Origin: Bythopirellula sp041737835
GTDB taxonomy: Bacteria > Planctomycetota > Planctomycetia > Pirellulales > Lacipirellulaceae
Assembly: GCA_041737835.1 (NCBI GenBank)
Contig: JBGSQY010000030.1
Reading direction: 5' to 3' (one strand)
DNA: 64,000 bases
Shown: piece by piece, positions 50,885-60,084 of the stretch
Numbering within the stretch: the stretch's first letter is position 1
Layout of the letters: every line of letters starts with the position of its first letter
The notes under the pieces: generated by a model
The model's input: the letters and a program-made list of their open reading frames with translations, nothing else
Databases searched by the model: none
Told to the model about the DNA's origin: nothing
Translations under genes and position numbers: made by a program

Positions 50885-51739
50885 ATGCAATTCATCATCA
50901 CAGCTGTTGGTCCTGATCATCGCGGGTTGGCCGATCCGATTGTGCATTGTGTAACGGAACTCGGGGCCAACATCGCCGAGATTCAGATGTTTGACCACGA
51001 CGAGGAATCTGTCTTCTCGATGCTGACCCGAGTTGAGATGGATCCTCTCCGGGCTGGCGATCTGCGAACCTCGGCGCAAGAAATCAGCAAGCGCACGGGG
51101 CTTTCAATCCGCACGTGGACGCCAGACATCCAGGGCCGTAAGCCGAGACTGGCCGTTTGTGCCACCTACCGCACGGAAACGCCCCGTGCTGTGTTAGAAG
51201 CCATGCAAAGCGGACACATCGCCGCTGAAGCTGCCGTGATGATCAGCAACCGCCAAGCGTGCCGTGGGCTGGCCGAAGAATTTGGCATACCGTGGGTAAC
51301 CATCGGCGATACCAACGGTCGAGCTGATGACGAGCGATTTATCGATATCTGCGACGAGTACCAGATCGATTACATCGTGCTCGCCCGTTACATGCGAATT
51401 CTGCCGCCGGCGAGCGTCTGGAAATACGCGGGGGGGCGGATCATTAACCTGCACCACGGCCTCCTCCCCAGCTTCAAAGGCATGCGACCTTATCACGACG
51501 CCTTTGCCGTGCGAATGCTCACCTACGGGGCGACCTGCCACTTCATCGTTCCAGAACTCGACGCAGGAAACCAAATTATTAACCAGTCGACCTTCAGCGT
51601 CCCCCCCGGCACTCCCATCGAGGAAATTGTCCGCAAAGGACAGGCTGAAAACGAGCCCCAATGCCTCGTCGAGGGGGTCCGCCGGGTGGTCGATGGCGAA
51701 GTGCGGCTGCACTTCAATAAGATTGTCGCAGTCAAATGA
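50885..51739 (+). CDS. purU: Formyltetrahydrofolate deformylase
   Basis: It hydrolyses 10-formyl-THF to THF and formate, supplying formate for PurT and balancing one-carbon pools. The 284 aa protein has an N-terminal ACT domain (QFIITAVGPDHRGLADPI) and a formyltransferase domain. The active-site region is IINLHHGLLPSFKGMRPYHD and the catalytic GATCHFIVPELDAGNQII follows. ACT domains in this family sense ligands such as glycine or methionine, not verified here. The gene is monocistronic, diverging from the AAA ATPase. Confidence 0.93.
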   Translation: MQFIITAVGPDHRGLADPIVHCVTELGANIAEIQMFDHDEESVFSMLTRVEMDPLRAGDLRTSAQEISKRTGLSIRTWTPDIQGRKPRLAVCATYRTETPRAVLEAMQSGHIAAEAAVMISNRQACRGLAEEFGIPWVTIGDTNGRADDERFIDICDEYQIDYIVLARYMRILPPASVWKYAGGRIINLHHGLLPSFKGMRPYHDAFAVRMLTYGATCHFIVPELDAGNQIINQSTFSVPPGTPIEEIVRKGQAENEPQCLVEGVRRVVDGEVRLHFNKIVAVK

Positions 51740-51927
51740 GGTCCATTTTTTCGGGTTATACGAAATAGCCGCCGGCGCAAGCCGGTGGACCGCGAAATCC
51801 AGCCTCCCGGCTCGCACCTTGGGCTAGGGTTGCCCTCGATTTTCTTGACCGTTCCGAAACCCCTGTATAGGGTGGATGTATCGGAACTGAACAGAGACTC
51901 TCTTCCTACCCCGTGGTGCACCCCAAG

Positions 51928-52734
51928 ATGTCACGTATTTTCTGCGCTCTCGCTGCCTTCTGCTTGTGCGTTGGTAGCCTCTCGGCCCAAACGATTCGCT
52001 TCGACACAAACGTCGGCACGTTTGACATGGACCTTAACCCGACAGGCAATCCCTTCCTGCAGGGCCATGTGGACAACATGTTGGCCTACACCCTGGCAGG
52101 GCGCTATGACCACACGGTCATCAATCGGGCTGCGACGAACTTCGTGCTGCAGATGGGGGGCTTTCAAGCCCCGTTCTTGACGTTGCCAACCAGCTTCAAC
52201 GCCTTTCCTTCGGTGCCTGCCTTCGATCCAGTCATTGTCGATGAAGACAATGATGGCGCAGTCGATTTCGACCTTGGCAATCTTTCCAATACTCGCGCCA
52301 CCGTTTCCTTGGCGTTGAGCAACAGTCCCAACACCGGAACGAGCAGCTTCTTCGTGAATCTCAACGACACGAACGACTTTCTCGATGATTCCGACTTCGT
52401 CCCCTTTGCTGTGATCGACAACATGGAGACGGTCAACCTGATTATGTCTCTGCCACAGGCCAATCTGGATTCCAGCGGCAACAATCTTGCGGCGATTAAT
52501 ATCCCCATTTTGGAAAACAACAAGTTGGTGTTCATCGAGCGTGCATTCGTGCTTGACGCGACCGACGCTGAGATCCAATCCGCCTTGGCCAATGCCGACT
52601 TGTCGAACTTTTCTCCAGCCAATTTGAGTGGTCTAAGTGGCAGCAGCCCGTTGTCGACAACTATTCCCGAGCCATCTTCGTTCCTTCTCGCCGGAACGAT
52701 GGCGATGCTGTCAGTCCTGAAACGTCGCCGCTAA
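51928..52734 (+). CDS. Secreted cyclophilin-type peptidyl-prolyl isomerase with PEP-CTERM tail
   Basis: A 268 aa protein with signal MSRIFCALAAFCLCVGSLSA. The cyclophilin domain includes IRFDTNVGTFDMDLNP, YDHTVINRAATNFVLQMGGF and TSSFFVNLNDTNDFLDDSDF. The C-terminus IPEPSSFLLAGTMAMLSVLK followed by RRR is a PEP-CTERM sorting signal: PEP motif, hydrophobic helix, basic end. It should be exported and processed by an exosortase. The active-site Arg and Phe of cyclophilins are only partly recognisable. A GTG at 51913 is an alternative start; the ATG is preferred because it begins the signal peptide. Confidence 0.88.
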   Translation: MSRIFCALAAFCLCVGSLSAQTIRFDTNVGTFDMDLNPTGNPFLQGHVDNMLAYTLAGRYDHTVINRAATNFVLQMGGFQAPFLTLPTSFNAFPSVPAFDPVIVDEDNDGAVDFDLGNLSNTRATVSLALSNSPNTGTSSFFVNLNDTNDFLDDSDFVPFAVIDNMETVNLIMSLPQANLDSSGNNLAAINIPILENNKLVFIERAFVLDATDAEIQSALANADLSNFSPANLSGLSGSSPLSTTIPEPSSFLLAGTMAMLSVLKRRR

Positions 52735-52761
52735 GTTTCACTGACATTTCGACTTAACACG

Positions 52762-52792
52762 ATCCCGGAGCACTTTGGCCCCGGGATTTTTC
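52762..52792 (+). terminator. Rho-independent terminator after the PEP-CTERM cyclophilin gene
   Basis: ATCCCGG (52762-52768) pairs with CCGGGAT (52781-52787), with a 12-base loop and a short T-run (TTTT at 52788-52791). It lies 27 bases after the stop. The remaining 52793-53078 has no gene and is the leader of the next gene. Confidence 0.65.
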
Positions 52793-53078
52793 ATGCGCGA
52801 ATCTCGCCGAGAATTTTTTCTTAGGGCAGGAAAACTGCCCTTGCTGTAGCGGTGAACTCTTCCTACGATCCCGCCGCCTCGAATCGTCCGAGGCACACAC
52901 CTCTTCTACCAACTTATCTACGCAAGTTTATTGTCTCGATGGGTGACCGTTGCTTAGGCACGTTCGCGCTGAGGGTCCGCGAGATGCGCAGTCGCGCGCT
53001 ATCGCAAGGACTTCGCGCTGTCGTTGTGCCCAGGTTGAAAACGGAACCTCCCGAGATACGTGACAGGAGATGCATCGC

Positions 53079-56000
53079 ATGAGGGCTTTCACTTGCCTCT
53101 TGCCGAGTCAATGGCTCATCGGCGTCGTCGGATTCTGGGCAATCGCGGGATTGGCCATACCGGTGGGCGCACAGGTACCCATGTCCGATGGCACGATTGC
53201 CACGGAAGGTGCCATCGCCGAAGCGAGCTACACCAGCTCGGGAACTTACTTTAGTCGCGAACTCGGCACTCCACTCCGTTTTGGTTATCACAGCGAAGGC
53301 TACGGCACTGACCGCGGCGTCGCCAGCCTGGGTGCGATGAAGGTCTTCAATCTCGACGGAGCCGCTTGGTTCCTCGACGGCCAAGGCACGATGAGCGACG
53401 ACTTTGGCGGCGGCTACAACGCCGGTCTGGGTTATCGCGAGCTCGTGAATCTGGACCGCGGATTCGATGCTGAACGCATCCTGGGTGCCAGTTTCTGGTC
53501 TGACGGTCAAAATACCGACGGCGACAATTTCTTTAATCAGCTCAGCTTCGGATTGGAATCGCTCGGCGAATCCTACGACTTGCGGCTCAACGGCTATTTT
53601 CCACTCGAGCGAACCAAAGAAAGTGACGCCGAGCAAATCAGCTTCGACGAAATTATCTTCCAGAATCATGAGCTGTTTGCCGGGCGGGAAATCATCACCA
53701 CCAGTACGGCCTATTCCGTCATCGATGCTGAATTCGCTAAGCGAATCGGCAATCTCGACGCTTGGGGTATCGCCGGTGTTTATCACTTAGGTGGCGGCGA
53801 CGCGGACGACACGGGCTATCGCCTCGGCGTGCGCGGGTACGCTGTTCCCGACTTGGCAGTCACGCTGCAAGTTACCGACGACGACATCTATCACACCAAT
53901 GTCATGATCGGCCTAACCTGGTTCGTGGGCCGAACCCACACAGGCAATGCCCCCGTGGGTTCGATTGTCGATCGCTTCCGCGAGCCCGTTTGGCGTAACG
54001 ACTTCATAGCAACTACCGCCTCGTCTCGCGAGCAAGGTGCTGGCGAAGCCCTGACCGATGCGGATAACGACGAGAAGTTCTACTTCATCCACATCAACAG
54101 TGATGCGGCTGCGGGTGGTGATGGCTCGATTGAAAATCCGTTCAACAACCTAGCCGAAGCAGAAGCCGCTCAGCAAACTCCGTTCGACGAAGGACGGCCA
54201 CCCTATGTCTATGTGCATGGTGGGTCAACGTTGGCAGCCACAGATACGTTCACTCTCTTGGACAACGTTAAATTCTGGGGTGAAGGCAAGAACCAAGACG
54301 GCGATGTTGTACTCCACACCGTCGACACCGTGGAACGCGGCACTGTCTTCTTGCCTGAAACATCCCCAGGTGCTCAGGATCTCGATTCACCCACGATCAA
54401 CATTGCTGCGGGCGTCGATTTCCTGGAATTGGCTGACAACAACAACGTCAATAACTTCCGCATGAACGGCGGTGATACGACGATTTTTGGAAATGCGGTT
54501 AACGCCCCGCAATTGGCCAACCTCGATATTAACGATCCGACGGGTATAGGTATCTCTTTAATTGACATTACGGGCACGACCGTCATCGATAACACCGTTA
54601 CCATCGACGGTGCCGACGGCACATCGATGTTTATCCAAGGCGGTGAGGATGGCATGAACATCAACGCCATCATCAACAATGATGCTGGTCGTGCTCTGGA
54701 AATTCGTGACCGCACGGGTGGCACGATCGCCTACGGTGGCACGATCACCTCCACAGGTGGCACGGGCATCCTGATCGAGGACAACGTCGATGCCAACATC
54801 ACGTTTACGGATGAAATTACGTTGGCCACAGGTGCAAACGACGCATTGCAGATTCTCAACAATTCGGCAGACACTGGCGCAACCATTCGGTTTAACGAAC
54901 TGCTAGAAATCGATACGACGGACGGTGACGGCGTTGTCATCAACGGTAGCGATGACGATATGACTTATCAGTTTGCCAACATTGATATCACAACTCAAGC
55001 TGGTGCAGGCTTCACAGCCACCGGCGATGGAACTTTGATCGTCACCAGTGCTGAGGGAACCAACTCGATTGCCACAACCACGGGCCGCGTGCTGAACCTC
55101 CAAGGCATGGCTATCGGTACCGGGGGTGCCAACTTCGATACGGTCGATGCAACGGGTGTCGTAATTTCAGCTGATAACCCCGATGCCAACGCGATTACAC
55201 TGCAAAACCTGGACGGCACAGGCCAACTCCGTATCGGCTCGGGTGAAGACCCAGGCGACGGCGGCACGCTCGTTTCCAACGGCAACGACGACGATCCTGC
55301 GTTCTTCGTCAACAATGTTGATAACCTGGTCGTGAATAACGTCACGATCGACAATTCGGCTGCCCCTGCCACGGGTGCTGGTTTGGTCGTGACCGGCCAG
55401 GACGGAGGCACGGCCACATTCAATGGACTTAATTCACAGACAATCGGCAACGCCAGTGCAGTTAACGTCAACGGCAATGAAGGTGGCACGATCACGTTCA
55501 ACAATCTCGTTGCCGAAAGCGTCAACGGCACGGCTGTCGTGGTAGATAACAACGAAGGCGCAACCATTAACTTTAACCAAGATTTGACGGTCACCTCCAC
55601 TGGCACTGGCCAAGGCTTTATCGCTTCCAACGGCGGCACGGTTGGTGTCGCAGCCACGGGTGACACAGCGGTAACAACCGCTACCGGCACGGGTATCGAG
55701 ATGAATGACATTACGATTGCGGCTGGTGGAGCAACGTTTGATGAACTTAACGTCGATGGTGCTGCCAATGCGGCAACCCTCACCGATGTCGAAGGTGGAC
55801 TGGTCACCATTGGCAATGGTGATACCGCTGGAGACGGCGGCACCCTCGTGACAACGGACTTTGCCGTGGAAATCGACAATGTCGACAGTGTGGCTCTAAC
55901 TGGTTTGCTGATCGACAATTCTGCGACGACCGGATCTGGTATCAGCATAGTCAACCAAGTTGGCACAGCATCTGATCAGGCTACAGTTTCAAGCACGGAT

Positions 56001-57296
56001 GTCGAAATACGCACGGCTGATGGAAATGGATTGGTCATTGGAACCGCGACCGATCCCAACGGTGATAATTCCGTCAACACGTTTACCGATCTTCAGGTAA
56101 CCACGACCAATGGAGACGCCATTACAATTCAAGACAATGAAGGTGGTGCCAATTCTTTCCAAAACCTAACTGCTACAACCACCGGCACGGGTGATGTCGT
56201 TGTGATTAACAACAACAGCGATGACACCACGACCACGTTCAATCAGAATTTGACGCTGGTAGCCACGCTTAGTGGCAACGGCATCGTCGCGACCAACGGC
56301 GGCACCATTGCGACCTCGGGAACGGGAACTCGCTCGGTTGAAACTAATACTGGCGTAGCCGTGGATATGGAAGATATGACTATTGGTGCTGGAGGATTCA
56401 GCCTCAACCAAGTCAACGTGACCAACGGTGCCTCGAATGCCATCACTCTTACGGATACGACCGGGGGTCAATTCCGGGTTGGGCCAGCGACGGCCACGGG
56501 AACGCCTGGTGCCGGCGGTACCATTGTGACCGCGGGTGATGCCATTGTTCTCGATGGAGCTACCAATGCAGTCTTCAATGACCTCGAAGTTAATGCCGGT
56601 ACGGGTTTGGCCTTCGACATCGATCACACGGCCGGCGTTAACACGATCATCTCAATCAACGGTTTGACAAGCACTGGTAACAACGGCATTGCTCTAACGG
56701 ATAGTGGCAGCGGAAATCTGCACTTCACTTTGCAGAACAGTGCCATTAATACCACCGCTGCGGGTGCCGAAGGCTTCTTGTTCGATACCAACGGGTCAAC
56801 TGGCGAAGTCAACATCTCCTTGCTTGGAAATACTATTGAAACCGTCAATGCAAGTGCTGTCGCGGCCACGATTGATTCCGGCTCGGGTGACGTCCAATTC
56901 CTGATGGATGATCAAAACGTGCTTAACAACAACAGTGCGGCAGACGCCACGGCTAGCTTTGTGGTGACTGCATCGCGAACTCTCAACGCTACAATTGGCA
57001 AACAGAATAACGATCCGCCGTTTGATGCCAATACCTTTACTAATGCTAATGGTGCAGGCACGGGATTCTTCATGAATCTGAACAACGGCTCGGGTAGAAT
57101 CAACCTCGACCTCCGCGGCAACACAGCCACGGGTGGGGCCGAGGATTTCTTCCTCCAGGAAACTGCTGGCACATTCTCGGTTGTGGACGTACCTGGTACG
57201 ATTACAGCTCCTGCCACCAACAACACGGGTAGCGTGGGTGGAAGCCCGGCAGCTGATTTCACAAACATTTCACCTCCAATCAAACAGCCTAACTAA
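53079..57296 (+). CDS. Inverse-autotransporter-like adhesin with long beta-helix passenger
   Basis: A 1405 aa surface protein. The signal (PSQWLIGVVGFWAIAGLAIP) is followed by an intimin/invasin-type N-terminal beta-barrel (about 50-290: GLGYRELVNLDRGFDAERIL, NQLSFGLESLGESYDLRLNG). The passenger of about 1050 residues is Thr/Asn/Gly/Asp-rich with repeated beta-helix turns (GTGILIEDNVDANITF and similar). A module of about 200-220 residues recurs near residues 671, 871 and 1093, marked by G-[IM]-A/T-I-[AG]-x-GG-A-x-F-D. The ATG at 53079 fits GGAG 10 bases upstream better than that at 53070. Translation is coupled to the next gene (TAATG). Confidence 0.85.
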   Translation: MRAFTCLLPSQWLIGVVGFWAIAGLAIPVGAQVPMSDGTIATEGAIAEASYTSSGTYFSRELGTPLRFGYHSEGYGTDRGVASLGAMKVFNLDGAAWFLDGQGTMSDDFGGGYNAGLGYRELVNLDRGFDAERILGASFWSDGQNTDGDNFFNQLSFGLESLGESYDLRLNGYFPLERTKESDAEQISFDEIIFQNHELFAGREIITTSTAYSVIDAEFAKRIGNLDAWGIAGVYHLGGGDADDTGYRLGVRGYAVPDLAVTLQVTDDDIYHTNVMIGLTWFVGRTHTGNAPVGSIVDRFREPVWRNDFIATTASSREQGAGEALTDADNDEKFYFIHINSDAAAGGDGSIENPFNNLAEAEAAQQTPFDEGRPPYVYVHGGSTLAATDTFTLLDNVKFWGEGKNQDGDVVLHTVDTVERGTVFLPETSPGAQDLDSPTINIAAGVDFLELADNNNVNNFRMNGGDTTIFGNAVNAPQLANLDINDPTGIGISLIDITGTTVIDNTVTIDGADGTSMFIQGGEDGMNINAIINNDAGRALEIRDRTGGTIAYGGTITSTGGTGILIEDNVDANITFTDEITLATGANDALQILNNSADTGATIRFNELLEIDTTDGDGVVINGSDDDMTYQFANIDITTQAGAGFTATGDGTLIVTSAEGTNSIATTTGRVLNLQGMAIGTGGANFDTVDATGVVISADNPDANAITLQNLDGTGQLRIGSGEDPGDGGTLVSNGNDDDPAFFVNNVDNLVVNNVTIDNSAAPATGAGLVVTGQDGGTATFNGLNSQTIGNASAVNVNGNEGGTITFNNLVAESVNGTAVVVDNNEGATINFNQDLTVTSTGTGQGFIASNGGTVGVAATGDTAVTTATGTGIEMNDITIAAGGATFDELNVDGAANAATLTDVEGGLVTIGNGDTAGDGGTLVTTDFAVEIDNVDSVALTGLLIDNSATTGSGISIVNQVGTASDQATVSSTDVEIRTADGNGLVIGTATDPNGDNSVNTFTDLQVTTTNGDAITIQDNEGGANSFQNLTATTTGTGDVVVINNNSDDTTTTFNQNLTLVATLSGNGIVATNGGTIATSGTGTRSVETNTGVAVDMEDMTIGAGGFSLNQVNVTNGASNAITLTDTTGGQFRVGPATATGTPGAGGTIVTAGDAIVLDGATNAVFNDLEVNAGTGLAFDIDHTAGVNTIISINGLTSTGNNGIALTDSGSGNLHFTLQNSAINTTAAGAEGFLFDTNGSTGEVNISLLGNTIETVNASAVAATIDSGSGDVQFLMDDQNVLNNNSAADATASFVVTASRTLNATIGKQNNDPPFDANTFTNANGAGTGFFMNLNNGSGRINLDLRGNTATGGAEDFFLQETAGTFSVVDVPGTITAPATNNTGSVGGSPAADFTNISPPIKQPN

Positions 57297-57811
57297 TGAT
57301 GTTCTCGTCGACGCTTGTTTGCACCCAATGTGGATGGCGGACCATCGGCGGCGAGGAAGTAATTGTCAGGCGGTTGCGAGCGCTAGGCTTATTCCGACGT
57401 GCTCCCCATCCGCCTATCGAGATGGTGAGCGAATTGCTCAAAACAAACGCTCATCGGCTCACGTGTGACGCTTGTCGCCAGCCGTGCTTAGCCATCATCG
57501 CACACGGTGATGGCGGCTCGCTGGAAATAAATAGCTCCGACATCCTGGCGGAGTCGGAAAGCCTTGGCGATTGGCAGCAAGCGATTATCTGCCAGGTTTG
57601 CCGCGAGCCGATTTCGCCCGACCGTTTGGATGTATTTCCCAGCGCCAAGCGCTGTGCGAAATGTCAGGATCTGTCTGACCGGGGAGCTGAGCCTATCACT
57701 CCGGAATATTGCCCCAAATGCGGAGCGCTCGTCGAATTGCGGGTGAGCCGCGGCGGTGGCATCACACGCTATAAGCGATTCTGCACCGGCCAGCCCTCTT
57801 GCCGGCTCTAG
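57296..57811 (+). CDS. Zinc-ribbon (DksA/TraR-type) protein
   Basis: A 171 aa protein starting MMFSSTLVCTQCGWRTIGG. It has four cysteine pairs: CTQC (9-12) and CDAC (57-60), the DksA-like CQVCREPISPDRLDVFPSAK followed by RCAKC (about 98-121), and YCPKCGAL near the C-terminus. The third knuckle resembles the DksA/TraR finger; the rest does not match. Possible roles include RNA polymerase secondary-channel binding, but this is not established. Its ATG overlaps the adhesin stop by one base (TAATG), so it may be coupled to that gene. Confidence 0.75.
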   Translation: MMFSSTLVCTQCGWRTIGGEEVIVRRLRALGLFRRAPHPPIEMVSELLKTNAHRLTCDACRQPCLAIIAHGDGGSLEINSSDILAESESLGDWQQAIICQVCREPISPDRLDVFPSAKRCAKCQDLSDRGAEPITPEYCPKCGALVELRVSRGGGITRYKRFCTGQPSCRL

Positions 57812-57843
57812 CCGTTCGTACGGCTGGCTGTCATTATGGACGG

Positions 57844-60018
57844 ATGACATTTCAGCTTGTTGCGACTGCTGCGTTCGGCCTGGAAGCCGTCGTCGTGCGC
57901 GAACTTAAAAATCTTGGCTACGAAGGCCGTGTCGCGCGACCGGGCCGGATTGAATTCTCCGGCAATGAAGCGGCAATCTGCCGCGCGAATCTGTGGCTGC
58001 GCTCGGCGGACCGGGTCATGGTCCAAATCGCCAAGTTTTCTGCCCCGGATTTTGATGCGCTCTTCGACACGGTCGCGGAGCTACCTTGGGAAGATTGGAT
58101 CGTGCGTGAAGCCGCGATTCCCGTCCGAGGTCGTTCGCACAAATCACAACTCACCAGCGTCCCCGCCGTGCAACGTACGGTCAAAAAGGCGATTGTGAAA
58201 CGCTTGCTCAGCAAAATGGGCGCGGTGGAACTTCCTGAAACGGGGGCGGCGGTCCCCATTGAAGTCGCACTCCTCGACAACGAAGCCACGATTTCCGTGG
58301 ATACTTCTGGCGACGGTCTGCACAGGCGCGGCTATCGAACGCTCGTCGGCCCCGCCCAACTGCGCGAAACACTGGCCGCGGCACTCGTACAACTGAGTTT
58401 TTGGAAACGCGATGTGCCGTTAATCGATCCGTTCTGCGGCACGGGAACGATCATCATCGAAGCGGCCATGATTGGGCGCAATATCGCGCCGGGACGAAAT
58501 CGCGAGTTCGCCGCCGAACATTGGCCACAGTTTTCGCACGTCGCTTGGAAACAAGCCCGCCAGGAAGCAGCGGATCTTGTCCTGCCCGGGTTTGAAGAAC
58601 GGCCGATTGGCACCGACATCGATGCAGAATCGCTCAGTTTAGCGCGCTATCACGCGGAACAAGCTGGCGTGGCCGAAGAAGTGCATTTCCAACAACGCGC
58701 GTTCGCCGACCTCACGACGAAGCGGCAGTACGGCTGCACAATCATGAATCCGCCCTACGGCTTACGAATCGGTGACGAACACGAAGTTGCCGAGTTGTAC
58801 AGAACTTTCCCAGAAATTTTGCGGCGTTTGAAAACTTGGTCGCATTTCGTTTTGTCGGCTCACGAGAACTTTGAACAACTCGTGGGGCAAGAAGCGGATC
58901 GTCGCCGGAAGCTATATAACGCTCGGATTGAGTGTACGTATTATCAATTCTTCGGGCCGCGACGGCCACGGGAATCAAGCAGCCAACCTGAAGTATCAAA
59001 TGAGACTTCCCCAACACAGCCCTCTGGATACCGGAGAGAGGAACTGAAGAAGGCCTTTGGTGGGTTGCGTGAAGAAGCAACTCGCCAGGCCGAGGAGTTT
59101 GCAAATCGGCTCAAAAAGCTCGCGCGGCATCTCCGGCGTTGGCCAGCCCGGGGGATCACTTGCTATCGGCTTTATGAGCGCGACATCCCCGAAGTGCCGT
59201 TAGTGGTGGATCGCTATGAAGATGCCCTGCACATCGCCGAGTTCGAGCGCCCACACGAGCGGACCGCCGCCGAGCACGCCGATTGGCTCGACTTGATGGT
59301 GCGCACCGCTGCCGCGGCGCTCGATGTTTCGCCTGATTTGGTTTTCTTGAAACTTCGTGAACGACAACGAGGCGAATCTCAATACGAACGCTTCAGCGAT
59401 GAACATGTTGTGCAAACCGTCCAAGAAGCTGGCCTGAAGTTTATTGTGAATCTGTCGGATTACCTGGATACCGGTTTGTTTCTCGATCACCGCATCACGC
59501 GCGGCATGGTCCGTGAAGTCGCTAGCGGCAAACGATTTCTCAATCTGTTTGCCTACACCGGTTCTTTCACTGCCTATGCCGCTGCGGGGGGTGCCGCAAA
59601 AACAACGACGGTCGATCTCTCGGCCAACTACCTCGACTGGGCTCACGAAAACTTGCGCATCAACGGCTTAGCCGGTCCACAGCACGAGTTCATCCGCGAC
59701 GACTCGTTGGATTTCGTCAGCAATTTGAAGAAGCACGACCTCTTTGATCTGGCCGTGGTCGATCCCCCCACATTTTCTAACAGTAAGCGACTGGAGTTTG
59801 ACTGGGACGTGCAGCGCGATTATTTACCACTGCTGAGCCGATTGCTGGAACACATGACGCCCAGCGGCGTGATTTTCTTCTCCACGAATTCGCGGCGGTT
59901 CAAGTTCGACGAGAGCGCGTTCACGGGAGTCACGATTCGCGAAATCAGCAAACAAACGGTCCCCGAAGACTTTCGCAACAAGCGCATTCATCGTTGTTGG
60001 CGCATCTTGAAAGGTTAG
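57844..60018 (+). CDS. rlmKL: Bifunctional 23S rRNA methyltransferase RlmKL
   Basis: A 724 aa protein with both activities of E. coli RlmKL. An N-terminal THUMP-type domain (about 45-150) precedes the RlmL half: DPFCGTGTIIIEAA (about 197-210) and the NPPYG catalytic motif (about 302). A linker of about 60 residues is low-complexity (SSSQPEVSNETSPTQPSGY). The RlmK half has LFAYTGSFTAYAAAGGAAK (about 566-584) and VVDPPTFSNSKRLEFDWD. It methylates G2445 N2 and G2069 N7. Its stop (TAG, 60016-60018) lies in a palindromic repeat. The start MTFQLVATAAFG is chosen over an earlier frame. Confidence 0.93.
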   Translation: MTFQLVATAAFGLEAVVVRELKNLGYEGRVARPGRIEFSGNEAAICRANLWLRSADRVMVQIAKFSAPDFDALFDTVAELPWEDWIVREAAIPVRGRSHKSQLTSVPAVQRTVKKAIVKRLLSKMGAVELPETGAAVPIEVALLDNEATISVDTSGDGLHRRGYRTLVGPAQLRETLAAALVQLSFWKRDVPLIDPFCGTGTIIIEAAMIGRNIAPGRNREFAAEHWPQFSHVAWKQARQEAADLVLPGFEERPIGTDIDAESLSLARYHAEQAGVAEEVHFQQRAFADLTTKRQYGCTIMNPPYGLRIGDEHEVAELYRTFPEILRRLKTWSHFVLSAHENFEQLVGQEADRRRKLYNARIECTYYQFFGPRRPRESSSQPEVSNETSPTQPSGYRREELKKAFGGLREEATRQAEEFANRLKKLARHLRRWPARGITCYRLYERDIPEVPLVVDRYEDALHIAEFERPHERTAAEHADWLDLMVRTAAAALDVSPDLVFLKLRERQRGESQYERFSDEHVVQTVQEAGLKFIVNLSDYLDTGLFLDHRITRGMVREVASGKRFLNLFAYTGSFTAYAAAGGAAKTTTVDLSANYLDWAHENLRINGLAGPQHEFIRDDSLDFVSNLKKHDLFDLAVVDPPTFSNSKRLEFDWDVQRDYLPLLSRLLEHMTPSGVIFFSTNSRRFKFDESAFTGVTIREISKQTVPEDFRNKRIHRCWRILKG

Positions 60019-60084
60019 CCGGCACTTTCCCAGTGCCGTTTTTCGCGAACTCCCATTCACGGCAGTGGGACACTGCCGGCTAAC
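60014..60084. repeat. GTTAGCCGGCA-family palindromes, copies 3 and 4 in inverted pair
   Basis: GTTAGCCGGCACTTTCCCAG followed by TGCCG (60014-60038) faces an inverted copy (60060-60084). Their 25-bp arms pair with three mismatches and a loop of about 20 bases. The rlmKL stop is in the left arm. The right arm encodes the last residues of NadE (VLAGSVPLP), and the NadE stop (60057-60059) lies just beside it. Confidence 0.85.
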
